Source of the DNA: Aspergillus flavus | Taxonomy: Eukaryota; Ascomycota; Eurotiomycetes; Eurotiales; Aspergillaceae | Length of the DNA: 64,000 nucleotides | NCBI RefSeq assembly: GCF_009017415.1 | Contig: NC_092408.1 | Span: 2,542,001 to 2,606,000, forward strand | Direction of reading: 5' to 3' | Part shown: positions 11,436 through 21,889 of the stretch, piece by piece | Layout: every line of letters begins with the position of its first letter | Numbering within the stretch: position 1 is the first letter of the stretch | The notes under the pieces: model-generated | Told to the model about the DNA's origin: nothing | The model's database searches: none | What the model saw: only the letters and a program-made list of their open reading frames with translations | Program-made: the position numbers and the translations under genes

Positions 11436-12315
11436 TAAAGAAAGGTGAGGGGATTCCGGTGCATTCCAACTTCATTGTTACAGGGAATAAAAAAGCCCTC
11501 AGGACTTTTAAATGGATGACCAGTGGAACCTTCCCGATGAAAGTGTACTATGCACATTCTAAGCACATAAATATGTAGCTGAGGTAAACTCACAAGAAAA
11601 GAGAAGGATAAGCCGGGAGGCAGAGTACTAGTACTCAAGAGTCGGACAGATGCATCGGAAATTTTTCTTTTCCTTTCTCCATCTGAAATTAAGGAAAGAG
11701 TAGTATCATGAACTTGACAGGAATCTGATGAGATGGGGGGCAGCAGATCACTCGTATTCCAAACTTTAGAAGTTCAGGCGCTCCAGGCAGCGGCATCCAC
11801 TTAAGTCTCACCCTCTCCCCCACATGAGCGAAGGGCCCTATTGGGTATTCTGTATCAGACACGGAGGCCGAGACCTCCAAAAGGGGCGAAAAAGGGGCTC
11901 CACCCCTGTGAGAGGTTGTAACTTGTCGCAAGTAAAGAGGATGATGGCTGTGGGCTGGACGACGACTGGTCGTTCCAGCATCTCAATCATACAGATTACA
12001 TAGGTGGTACCGGTTAGATGGAATGTGTCAAGGGAATCCGCCCAGTGCCCGGTATCAACCATGTAATGATACCGTCATTTAGGCTGACGACCACTGACTC
12101 CGCCCCCTTGCTGCAGGGGCGCGGCGGTTGAGACCACGTTGGCCTTTTAAAGAGTCAACCATTCCCCCAGTTTCCGAGAGAAGACACTCTGTCCTTCACA
12201 CAACTTTTACCCTCTTTTGATTTTGGACACTTGTCCTTTCCAACAATTCCACCTACGGTTGCTGGTCCCTATACCCTAATTGAATCGGAGCCTAGCCTCC
12301 ACTCACTCAACCGTG

Positions 12316-12443
12316 ATGACACCGTGGCCTCTGACCTTATGATCTGGGCCTGTGGACGTGATCTTATTCCCCCTTTCCGAACAAGACGTACTCTCTGGTT
12401 TCCCCTCGTCTCTGGCGGAGCCAATACATTACGCATTTTCTAG
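12316..12443 (+). promoter_or_regulatory. Candidate upstream open reading frames in the hacA leader
   Basis: Two overlapping ATG frames lie before hacA: one of 8 codons at 12316-12342 (MTPWPLTL) and one of 34 codons at 12339-12443 starting MIWACGRDL. In Aspergillus nidulans and Trichoderma, upstream frames in hacA/hac1 mRNA limit translation and are removed by transcript shortening during ER stress. Whether this leader is transcribed here is inferred, not seen. Confidence 0.45.
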
Positions 12444-12467
12444 AATTGCGACCATCATAAAATCATC

Positions 12468-13579
12468 ATGTCTTGTGATATGGAGAAGACCATGTCATCG
12501 GTGGATTCGTTGCCCGCCACCCCGGCATCAGAGGTGCCGGTGCTGACGGTCTCCCCGGCCGACACATCGTTGAATAGTGCAGATGTGAAGACGCAGGAAG
12601 TCAAGCCGGAAGAGAAGAAGCCTGCAAAGAAGCGGAAGTCGTGGGGCCAAGAACTACCAGTTCCCAAGACCAACTTGCCTCCGAGGTATGTCCGCTTAGT
12701 TCAAACAGATGTCCTGATCTAATGGCTGACATGGCAAAGGAAACGTGCCAAAACAGAAGATGAGAAGGAGCAGCGTCGCATTGAACGCGTCCTTCGAAAT
12801 CGTGCGGCAGCTCAGACGTCCCGGGAGCGCAAAAGGCTGGAAATGGAGAAGCTGGAGAATGAAAAAATTCAGATGGAACAACAGAATCAATTCCTCCTTC
12901 AGCGGTTGTCTCAGATGGAAGCAGAGAACAATCGCTTGAGCCAACAGCTTGCTCAACTGGCTGCAGAGGTCCGCGGATCTCGTGCCAACACTCCAATGCC
13001 TGGCTCTCCAGCGACAGCATCTCCCACCCTTACACCTACCTTGTTCAAACAAGAGCGTGATGAACTTCCTCTCGAACGCATCCCTTTCCCTACTCCCTCT
13101 CTGAGTGATTACTCCCCTACCTTGAAGCCTTCCACTCTGGCTGAGTCCTCCGACGTGGCACAACATCCTGCAGCGGTGTTGTGTGACCTGCAGTGTCCGT
13201 CGCTGGACTCGAAGGAGATGGAAGCGCCCTCCCACTTTTCGACCTCGGCTCAGACCTTAAACATCACTCTACAGATGACGTTGCAGCTCCTCTTTCTGAC
13301 GATGACTTCAACCGCTTATTCCACGGTGATTCATCCGTTGAACCAGATTCTTCTGTCTTTGAAGACGGGCTTGCCTTTGATGTTCTCGAAGGAGGAGATC
13401 TATCAGCATTTCCATTTGATTCTATGGTTAATTTCGACTCCGAGCCTGTCACCCTCGAAGGCATCGAGATGGCCCACGGGCTTCCGGATGAGACTACTTG
13501 CAAGACTTCTAGCGTGCAACCCGGCTTTGGCGCGTCCACTACGCGATGCGACGGGCAGGGCATTGCAGCTGGCTGTTAG
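12468..13579 (+). CDS. hacA: HacA, bZIP transcription factor of the unfolded protein response (spliced, induced form)
   Basis: Exons 12468-12685 and 12740-13173 are joined by a conventional 54-bp intron. A 20-nt unconventional intron, 13174-13193, is then removed, and the last segment is 13194-13579, giving 345 aa. Residues ~55-72 are Lys-rich (KPEEKKPAKKRKSWGQELP). The basic region EQRRIERVLRNRAAAQTSRE and a Leu-zipper (KLENEKIQMEQQNQFLLQRL) follow. After the unconventional splice the frame switches to VSVAGLEGDGSALPLFDLG and an acidic C-terminus (APLSDDDFNRLFHGD). Without it the original frame runs on to 13838 (438 aa) with a basic tail. IreA is expected to cut the mRNA upon ER stress; HacA then activates chaperone and secretion genes. 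Confidence 0.93.
13174..13193 (+). other. Unconventional 20-nt hacA intron (IreA target)
   Basis: Both borders carry the same heptamer CCTGCAG, at 13167-13173 and 13187-13193, and cutting after each G removes exactly 20 nt (CGGTGTTGTGTGACCTGCAG). This matches the CNGCNG loop cleaved by Ire1-type RNases and the known 20-nt length in Aspergillus hacA. It lacks GT-AG ends, so spliceosomal prediction will miss it. Removal shifts the frame by one. Confidence 0.9.
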
Positions 13580-13838
13580 CGAAAATTTCTCTCAGGGAAG
13601 CATGTCGGTCACCGATACCCAGAGGAGTCGGTGGAGCTGGGAGTCGCTGCTAACCTTATCATGGGCAATAGACCGACTTGAGAACCCGAGACGACGCAGA
13701 CGAATTTTACATGGTTTGAGAACATCGCAGATTGATCGGCGCAATAATCTCGGGAAGCGTCAGAGGAGTATCCGGAGTACATGGAGTTCAAATAATACCG
13801 AGACGTTGACGTCTCCGCTTACGGGCAAGGATTGCTGA

Positions 13839-14300
13839 GGCGCTTTTTATCTGTACAATAATCTTGAATGATCTCAAATAAAGAGACCGCTAACGACTGA
13901 GCGGGTTCAGTCTAAAGCCTTTTTTTCTGTTAATCTCTTTGCACACTTTCGTAGCTGCAACGTAGCCATTTCAATTGGACATCATTTTCTTGTAGGTGAC
14001 GAGAAGTGCTGTCCTCTGATCCTTGGAGATCGAAGAACAAGACATGATGTAGGGAAGTTTGTTATGTTGGCTTGTAGCCGTTTGATGCGGGAGTCCGGAT
14101 GACGTTGCCACGCAAAGGCCCCTCTATTATAGACTCCGACAATGAAACTGAATCCATGTTGCCTCCCGCTTTCCCCTTAACGTTTCCTCTTGGCCTTTTT
14201 TACATCTCTCTTTCGGCTACTTGACTTCTTCTTTTCTCTCCCCGCAAGTAATTATTACAGGCTTGCTATAGTATATATAGCCTTTGAAGCCTAGGACAAT
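13839..14300. other. Intergenic, hacA 3' region and did2 promoter
   Basis: 462 bp with pyrimidine-rich stretches and a TATATATAG sequence at ~14,272-14,280, about 20 bp before the did2 start codon. No gene is supported. Confidence 0.5.
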
Positions 14301-15066
14301 ATGGTTCGGAAGGATCCAATCTTTGAGGCACGTACTAATGTCAAGGTAAGTGGATTCGCGTCTCCTTCTCACTCTCTCCCTTTCCTTGTAAGCTCTCACC
14401 CCTCCTTTTCCCTGCTTGTTGGCCATAAATCTCATTACTTTTGTATTTATAGTTGACTAATCTGGCTTCTCTGGTTAACAGTTACACTCCAACCGGCTCA
14501 AAAAAGAGGCCGCTCGCGCTGAATCGACTTTCAAGTCCGAGAAGGCAAAAGCAGATAAGGCCATGAAAAGTCGCGAGTTCCAAATCGCCCGCATCCACGC
14601 TGCCTCTGCAGTACGCGAGAAACGAAGACAGGTGACCCTCAAAGAGGAAGCAGCCCGGGCAGATGTTATTATCAACGAGCTCAAGGCGGCGCAAAGTACT
14701 CGTGATACGTCTCGCACTTTAGCCCTGGCATCTCGGGGCTTGGATGCTGCGTCTAAGAGTGTGAACCTTGAGGCGTTGGTCTCCCATGCGAACAACTTTT
14801 TAGCACGTTCTGAGGATTTCAAAATCGCTAGTAGTGCAATCGAGGATGTTGCACAAGGTGTCTCAATGCGAGAATACGGTGCTGAGGGTGAAGCCGACGT
14901 TGACCGCCTTATGGAGCAGCTTGCAGATGATGCGGGTGTGGACCTACGTATGGCTCTGGATGCGGACGCAGCCCCCAAAGAGGACGTCAAGAATCAGAAA
15001 GAAGCCGAGACAGACCTCGAGGATGGCTTGGGCGCCAGACTACGAGCTTTAAGGGCTGCAAGCTGA
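14301..15066 (+). CDS. did2: ESCRT-III-associated protein Did2/CHMP1
   Basis: Exon 1, 14301-14345, and exon 2, 14482-15066, give 209 aa; the 136-bp intron has GTAAGT and TTAACAG borders. The sequence is a typical Snf7-family helical protein: a basic N-terminal helix (NRLKKEAARAESTFKSEKAK), a long charged coiled coil, then an acidic C-terminal half with MEQLADDAGVDL. It ends in DLEDGLGARLRALRAAS, a MIT-interacting motif (acidic-x-x-L-x-x-R-L-x-x-L) that binds Vps4 and related MIT domains. Did2 helps disassemble ESCRT-III at endosomes during multivesicular-body sorting. The short first exon carries only MVRKDPIFEARTNVK and would be missed by a single-frame search. Confidence 0.9.
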
Positions 15067-15766
15067 TATTTCAACTTCCTCTTCATGTGCCTCTCTCTTG
15101 TCAACGATTTCCGTTGCTGCGTGGTTAGTCGGCTGCGACTACCACTTCCTTCACTTTACTGTGCAGACTTTAACGAAGCTATGCCCACCTGTTCATGTTT
15201 GTTATCAGGTCGCATGTTTACCGGAACTTCCCCTCCCCTCTTCTGTCGACTGCGCATTGGGCCCTCGTGGGTGAAGGCTTGACGTAGGGACAAGTTTGAA
15301 CTTCAATGTATACACGGAGTACCTGGTGTCCTCTTCTTTTCTTATGTTTTTTCTTTGTTCTGTCTTCCTAGGCGAAGACAAGAGCCGGTCTTATAATTCT
15401 GCTATCTTGATCGAATATAACTCCCCGAGGTTCGTAGTAGTGTCCACGGTTTCGGAATCCGAATGAGATTGTTGGGCCCTCTCATTCCGTGAGAGGAAAC
15501 TACATATTCCACTACCATATAACATGTGACTTGGTATAGCTAGATAATGAGTGAAAAATGGGTGGAGTCATTCGAGAGTGTTGTATTGCCACGCTAAAAA
15601 AAATTTGACTTCAAAAATTCACAGACACTGCCCATTCTTTCTGGACGCTTTCGAAGAACTAGTACGAATGATAAAGAGTTGGTGAAGAGGGACGACAGAA
15701 TGAAAGAAAGTTGAGCTAAGGGGTTTGCTTTATAAAGCGCTATTTCAATCAGGTACAACAAGAACA
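15067..15766. other. Intergenic between did2 and tRNA-Lys
   Basis: 700 bp. The only notable feature is an A-run followed by AAATTTGACTTC at ~15,595. No coding or RNA gene is supported. Confidence 0.5.
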
Positions 15767-15850
15767 GCCGGGCTAGCTCAATCGGTAGAGCGTGAGACTC
15801 TTAGTCATCACGGTATCTCAAGGTTGCGGGTTCGACCCCCGCGTTCGGCT
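15767..15850 (+). tRNA. tRNA-Lys (anticodon CTT) with an 11-nt intron
   Basis: The cloverleaf is complete. The acceptor stem is GCCGGGC with GTTCGGC (two G-T pairs), the A box TAGCTCAATCGG, the anticodon stem TGAGA/TCTCA with loop CTCTTAA, and the T arm GCGGG-TTCGACC-CCCGC. The anticodon CTT reads lysine AAG codons. An 11-nt intron, 15804-15814 (GTCATCACGGT), lies after position 37, the standard place. Mature length is 73 nt before CCA addition. T-runs downstream (TTTCGTTTTTG) fit RNA polymerase III termination. Confidence 0.95.
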
Positions 15851-16244
15851 TTCGTTTTTGCTACTTTATTTTCATTTTCTTTCTACCATTGTTTGCATCT
15901 AGTAGATCAGTTCTCAGTCCCTAACCCCACCCACGGTGCACTATTTGTCCCCAGCCCATAATCATTCTTTACCAATAAATCCGGCCTGCCTAGACATCCT
16001 ATCTAAAGCGAGCACGTTCGGCTATCTCCCGGGACTCAATCCATACAAAGTAACCCTAACCTTCTGAAGAAGCTCTGTCGATCTACCACTTCAATAGTTA
16101 TACTCGCATCCCTATATCACGGATCGATGGAATATCTCCTTTATGAACCATAGTAGCTATACCAGACCATATACAACGCGTGGACACAGTTGAAGCCTCT
16201 TTGCACGGACATCAACGGTACTTGCTTGGTATCTCACGCAGAAG
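15851..16244. other. Intergenic, tRNA terminator and regulator promoter
   Basis: 394 bp. T-runs directly after the tRNA are likely its terminator; the rest is presumed promoter of the Zn2Cys6 gene at 16245. Nothing else is seen. Confidence 0.5.
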
Positions 16245-18812
16245 ATGGATCACATAGCTACGGCACCGAGTCTCAACAAGACATCACACGCAAGACAGGC
16301 TGCATGCCTCAACTGCAGAAAAAGCAAGGTCCGATGCAGCCGCACTCCAGGGGATGCCAGCTGTGATAGGTGCAGGCAGGCCGCTGCCGAATGTGTCATT
16401 CCCAGCCACCATGTCGGCAGGCAGAAAGGAGTCAAAAAGTACAAACCTGTAAATAGTCGTACTAAGGATCATGCTAATGAATATTTCAATTTCTAGCAAA
16501 CGCAAAGGCCTCGAGAAGGCGTTGCATCAGATAGAACAGGCTATCAAGCGGCCCAAGCCTGATGCGTCTGAATCTGATGCTGCACAGAATATCATATCTA
16601 GTCTCCAAGATTTACTGAACAGGACACAAGGTAACCAGCTGTACAGCGAGACCGAAGAGCTATCAGAAGACACCGACCGACTCCACAACCCCCATTCTCC
16701 CCACGGGGTTGATACAGGTGACAGTTTGTCACTGGATGACGCAGAGAACCCACTGCAACTACTGGCGCGCGCGTCTGACCTTCAGCTACCACCGGCTGAA
16801 GTGCGTAGTTTCCATAGAAGGCGTACTCTGGAGCCATCGCAACCAGCAGCAATACCACAGAATAATAACGCAGAAGACGATTCCTCCACGGCCAAACTAT
16901 TTTTTGTTCCCGTCAAGGCGAATTTGGACCTTGGCTCAGACATGGACCCCATCGAGCTAGGCCTCGTCACCCCCGATGAAGCCGAGTCCCTTTTTACCTT
17001 GTATGATTATATATTTACCCCCTACTCCATCTGTACAACCTGGGCTCATGCATCAGTCTAGCTTTTATCAAGACCTTGCTCATACCAGATGGGGCCTTGA
17101 CCCTGTCATTCATACTGCGTCTTTTGTACGTTCGCAGTCAGCCTTCCTTTTCACATCAATAATGGCTGCCGCTGCTCTTTTCTTACCATCAGCGGCCGCG
17201 CTATCGAAGAGACTGTCTCGACACTGTAAATCACTGGCTCAGATGGTCATCACTAAACGTTTCAGATCGGTCGAAATAGTCCTGGCTTTCATGGTAAATG
17301 TTCCTTGGATGGCTCATGGGGATTACTTGGGCGACGACGACACATGCTCCTACATTGCGATGGCCCTTGCCATTGCATTGGACTTGTCTTTAAACAAGAT
17401 TGTTTTACCGTCTACTAGCTTTGACAATGGTGTTATAAGACGGCTTGCCAAGGCCGACTGTATTGATGCAAAAAGAGCAATGCACATGGATGGCTTTGAT
17501 AATGTCGATCCAAACTCGGAATGGGGCCAAAGGCTACTGCGACGACGCGAAAGGACCTGGATTGCCTTGTTCGTTTTAGAACGAGGGTAAGTAGCCCTGC
17601 TCCGAGTTTTGTATGGTATGCCAATCCTCCCTTCTATGACTAATGTACCTCTACAGTGTTTGTTTAGCTCGTGGGAGAAGCTACACAGTTCCCCAAACTT
17701 CTCTCATCGTAAGTTGTGACCGATGGCATGTGTCGAACTTTGCAGACGCGCGTGATGGACCCATGAATTCGATGGCGGCCCTCCGAAGAAACCTGGTATG
17801 CTGTTTCTGATACGTGGTGATTGGTAGATCATGTGTCTTAATGTATGTTATATTAGGATGATCTTTTCAAGAAGGTCAAGTCCAGTTGCGATAACTACCA
17901 GATCACCGATGCTGGTTCAGAAGCTGCTCAATCGTATGCACAACCCTGACCGCGTATTAATTATATGAGTTGCTAACGACAGGTTCAGGATTAAGACCAT
18001 GATAGAAAGTTTCTACGACCGCTGGTATGAAACATGGGGACCGGCGATTGGGGAGGGTCATTGTAAGTTTGCTGGTCGCTGTTGAAGCAGGCAATCTCGT
18101 GCTTGCAGGAGAGCTGACTCAAGGCAAAGCATATTCTCTTCCGCCATACGTGGAAATTTTGGTCACTCACACGCGATTATCAACGTATGGTGGTGTGATC
18201 AACCATCCCACGGCGCCACTTGAGGTAAAGCGTTTCTTTCGAGCGGCTGGCCTTTCCTCGGCGCTGAATGTAATGAGGGCAGCCATCCAAGGAGAATCAC
18301 GATTAAAATCGATGCCGAACAACACAGTCATTATGATTGCATTCGCCGCATGCTCTGCCCTCAGCCTCAGTGTTGTGCCAACGGACACCAGATCCAGCCT
18401 GGCCCCAAGCGTACGGAATTTGATCGAGGAAACTGCAGGCGTGCTGGAGCGTATTGGGGCGACCCCCAGTCATAGGAATGGCGCGTCCGTGCTTTACGGA
18501 CGGTATCTACGACAGCTAGTTCGACGAGGCTCCGAGAATCAAAACGTACCACGGATGCCGACCGAGGCGACCCTGAGGTCACCATCAGCATTTGGTGGGG
18601 ACGGTGCTCTGCCCCCAATGTCGCAACCGTCATTTCCACCTTTATTCTGGTCAGAACCGCTGCAGTTCTCTGCTATGTCGGATGGTCAGATCATCGATGC
18701 TGTGAACCGAGCGGGCATCGCCTTCGGGACGGGCGTGCCGGATGTTCCACTGGACGATTTAATGGGTTGGGACTGGTTGGACATTGGAAATGCAACTGAC
18801 TTTGGCTTCTGA
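16245..18812 (+). CDS. Zn2Cys6 fungal-specific transcription factor
   Basis: Seven exons are proposed: 16245-16438, 16497-17000, 17062-17586, 17657-17795, 17857-17933, 17983-18062 and 18130-18812, giving 733 aa. The zinc cluster has Cys at residues 21, 24, 31, 40, 43 and 50. GVKNKRKGLEKALHQIEQA, a linker/coiled coil, follows directly across intron 1. The fungal-specific regulatory domain starts near FYQDLAHTRWGLDPVIHT and includes SFVRSQSAFLFTSI, RERTWIALFVLERG and LPPYVEILVTHTRLS. The sixth intron is the weakest: an AAG acceptor at 18129 is the choice that avoids a stop and keeps HSYSLPPYVEIL. It sits 221 bp upstream of the CoA-transferase gene in the same direction and may regulate it; target genes are unknown. 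Confidence 0.8.
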
Positions 18813-19033
18813 CGACGCTGAGGGGAAAAACAAGCCGATCTCCATCCCGCCGGCGTCCAGAAGTAGCTCCGAGTGCCGATCCCGTTTCCTTGATCAATTC
18901 AAAAAACAAAGCTCTTGCACTTCCTCCCCATCCATTGCCCTGTCTTGTTTTCTTTTCTTTCCTTTTTTCACCCTCTTTTTAATTTTTGTTCTCCCAAGGC
19001 CTTGATTGAAGGTTATTATTGAAGACGAAGACA

Positions 19034-21187
19034 ATGGTGACATTGCGGGTCTCAGCGTTGCCCTTGTTGCGGAGAGCGCTTCCCGTCGCTCGGCCATGGT
19101 TTCAATTAAAGACATACTACAGAACAAGTGTGCCACCGTTACTTCGGATGAGTGCCGGGAAAACCACTCGATACTCAACAGTTACGGCAAAGCAACCGGC
19201 GCGAATGCCGACAATCGACCGTGCTGCATCGAAACTTTTCAGGAATGCGGATGAGGCTGTAGCTGACCTTGAAAGCGGATCTACCATCCTTAGCTCGGGA
19301 TTTGGTCTTTGTGGTGTTGCAGGTAATCAGCCATGGTCTGTGTTTGAAAATAAAGTCTAGGGCTGATATGTGCCAACCATAGAAACCATTATATCTGCTA
19401 TTCATCGCCGTGGGCCTGAGGACCTACATTCCCTGACCGCGGTTTCGAACAATGCTGGTGCACCAGGGAAAGGAGGCCTTTCTACGCTAACTCAAGCTGG
19501 CCAGGTAAATCGATTGATATTGTCTTATCTTGGAAACAACAAAGCTTTGGAGAAGAAATACTTGACGGGGGATATTGCTATCGAGCTGTGCCCCCAGGGA
19601 ACGTTGGCAGAGCGACTACGTGCGGGGGGCGCCGGAATTCCTGCGTTTTTCACCCCTACAGGAGCTCGTAAGTATCTTTTTCTCTTTTCTCTTTCCCTTT
19701 GCTTGTTTGTAGTTGCCCGCTCACCCTGAGGTTAAATGTGATCAAGTTTTAATAATCGCCCACCAAATTTAGATACATTCCTTCAGGACGGACAGATTCC
19801 GGTCCGTCTAGATGAGTCCGGTAGAGTTCTGGAGCATGGCGAGCCACGTGAGACGAGGATCTTCAACGGGAAGACTTATTTAATGGAAAATGCTCTCACT
19901 GGTGACGTTGCTATCCTTCGAGCATGGAAGGTAGACGAGGCTGGAAATTGTGTTTTCCGGTGAGTATGATCTTGATCTAGCATTGCACATGCGATAATGA
20001 CATTAAGCGTTCCAGTTACACCACCAAGGCGTTTAGCCCTCTCGTGGCAAAAGCAGCCACTCTTACAATTGTCGAGGCAGAAAACATTGTCCCTGTTGGC
20101 TCAATAGACCCCAATGATGTGGACTTGCCGGGAATATTTGTGGATAGGATTGTTCCTGCCACAGCCCCGAAGTCCATTGAAATCAAAAAGCTGCGGTCCG
20201 CTGACGACGCAAGTAATTTGCAACCGACCAAGGACGCTGCCATGGCGCAAAGGAACCGAATTGCTAAGCGGGCAGCAAAAGAGCTCAGGCAGGGATATTA
20301 CGTCAACTTAGGCGTTGGTTTGTGTGGACCAGTCTTTTATGGTGTGTCCGCGGCTCATAGTTAGATAGGGATTCCTACTCTCGCTCCGTCATTTTTGCCA
20401 GAAGGTGTCAAGGTCTGGGTACAGTCCGAGAATGGGCTTCTGGGCATGGTGCGTTGGACCTTCTATGATGCAACCAAAAAATAGCAAGGAAACTGACTGG
20501 AATAAGGGTTCATATCCCACAGAAGATGAAGTTGATCCGTGAGTTTTTCATTCCGATCGTCATTTTCTCCTCGTTTAATATCCCTCCCTTAGAGACATCA
20601 TAAATGCCGGGAAAGAAACAGTCACTCTGGTTCCCGGCGCTGCAACCTTTGATAGTAGCGAGTCATTTGGGATGATTCGGGGCGGGCATGTAGATGTTTC
20701 CATCTTAGGGGTTCGTGGAAACATTCCTCGCTTGTGCCCTCTGCAGAGGCGAGGCTTGTCTAACTAGTCTACAGGCTCTGCAAGTCAGCGCAAAGGGCGA
20801 CTTAGCGAATTATATGATTCCCGGGAAGGTCTTCAAGGGTATGGGGGGAGCCATGGATCTGATCTCTAACCCTGACCAAACGAAGATCGTGGTAGCCACT
20901 AGCCATACGTCCAAGGATGGATCCCCGAAAATCGTATCAGAGTGCGAGCTGCCTTTGACAGGTGCGAACTGCGTGAGCACAATTATAACGGATTTGGTGA
21001 GGAGAGATAAGCAGGACGAGGATTCGAATAGATGGTCTGACTTTGGCTATAGTGCGTTTTCCAGGTCGATCGGGAGAAGGGAGAATTATTGTTGACGGAG
21101 CTTGCTCCCGGTGTCGAGGTTGAGGAGGTCCAGAGCAAGACGGGCGCGAACTTCACCGTGGCAAAGCAACTGGAGCTCATGGAGTGA
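19034..21187 (+). CDS. Succinyl-CoA:3-ketoacid CoA transferase, mitochondrial
   Basis: Nine exons (19034-19322, 19383-19667, 19773-19959, 20016-20317, 20369-20448, 20507-20538, 20593-20710, 20775-20996, 21053-21187) give 549 aa. About 60 N-terminal residues, Arg-rich and without acid residues, form a mitochondrial presequence. The alpha-like part has [16 protein letters not shown] and [15 protein letters not shown]; the beta-like part begins [31 protein letters not shown] carries the active-site Glu that forms the enzyme-CoA thioester. [15 protein letters not shown] and the end [17 protein letters not shown] are conserved. The enzyme moves CoA between succinate and acetoacetate or related acids, and in fungi may also serve acetate or propionate CoA metabolism. 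All junctions follow the conserved protein; several exons are below 40 codons. Confidence 0.92.
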
Positions 21188-21257
21188 TAATGTGGACCTG
21201 GGGATCCGTGACACAACTGAAAAGTGAACGGTTATCTTACCTTTTCACTTTGATATA

Positions 21258-21310
21258 GGGGCTTAATCCGGGCACAGGGCAGCCGCCTAGGGACACAGGG
21301 CACCTACCTA
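21258..21310. repeat. Left terminal inverted repeat of the MITE
   Basis: 53 bp, matching the reverse complement of 21732-21784 with one mismatch at 21301. Confidence 0.92.
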
Positions 21311-21731
21311 ATCAGGCTAAGGGTTTATATAATAGATCTTTTGAATGGCAGAATTTAACCTAAGTATATAGCGATTTCTAACTTTTAAAACGCATACTTT
21401 TCTTTAATAAGATATTTAATATAAAGCTAATTAAGTCGTTTAATCTAATCTAAAAATTAGTAATTATTTAATTTTATATAGCTAATTTTACTAACTTTAC
21501 AAAGATCTAGGTTAGCAAGAAATTATTAGGTACATTTTGATAGGATACTAGTATATTAAGTTTAGGGGTACTTAGTCTAGATTTAGGGGTTCATATGCCT
21601 AAGCTTAGGAATACCGGTACCTAATCTAAGGATTACAGTCCCTAAAGTTGGCCTTTACTAGGCTTTCTAGTTAGGCGGGCGGTCCACGGTGGGCAGGGTG
21701 GTAGGTATATGGTAGACATTTAGGCAGGCGG

Positions 21732-21784
21732 TAGGTAGGTTCCCTGTGTCCCTAGGCGGCTGCCCTGTGCCCGGATTAAGCCCC
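21732..21784. repeat. Right terminal inverted repeat of the MITE
   Basis: 53 bp, the inverted partner of 21258-21310; it ends CCGGATTAAGCCCC next to the duplicated TTGATATA. Confidence 0.92.
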
Positions 21785-21889
21785 TTGATATATGCTGTTT
21801 AGAATCATGGGAGAATATGTAAATATCGATGTTAGCAATCGTGATTTTATATGTGCAGTACAATATCGGATTGTTGAATTTACGTGTAT

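Larger units (their letters stand above)
10719..12467. other. Long intergenic region with hacA promoter and leader
   Basis: 1.75 kb between enp1 and hacA. The first part holds the enp1 3' region, then a 78-nt pure purine tract, then CCACCC- and CCCC-rich promoter-like DNA from ~11,800 on. The hacA mRNA leader is known to be long in aspergilli, and two short upstream ATG frames are found just before hacA. No other gene is supported. Confidence 0.55.
21258..21784. mobile_element. Non-autonomous hAT-like transposon (MITE), 527 bp, complete
   Basis: The two ends are inverted copies: 21258-21310 and 21732-21784. The outer 43 bp match perfectly, starting GGGGCTTAATCCGGGCACAG; one mismatch follows, then nine more matches. 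The same 8 bp, TTGATATA, flanks both ends (21250-21257 and 21785-21792), a target-site duplication of the length made by hAT transposases. The interior is strongly AT-rich and has no transposase frame, with G-rich subterminal motifs such as GGTAGGTA and GGCAGGCGG near the right end. Near-identical ends and an intact duplication suggest recent insertion. It lies 70 bp after the CoA-transferase stop codon, so it could alter that 3' region. Confidence 0.9.

Noticed and set aside
11260..11638. Open frames across the purine tract
   Set aside because: They are runs of Phe/Ser or Lys/Glu produced by low-complexity DNA and have no domain or splice support.
13193..13579. Separate small gene starting MSVAGLEGDG
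   Set aside because: This is the C-terminal segment of induced HacA reached after removal of the 20-nt unconventional intron; its apparent start codon is GTG.
21258..21784. Palindromic terminator or attenuator for the CoA-transferase gene
   Set aside because: The inverted repeats are 420 bp apart and flanked by an 8-bp target duplication, which fits a transposable element.
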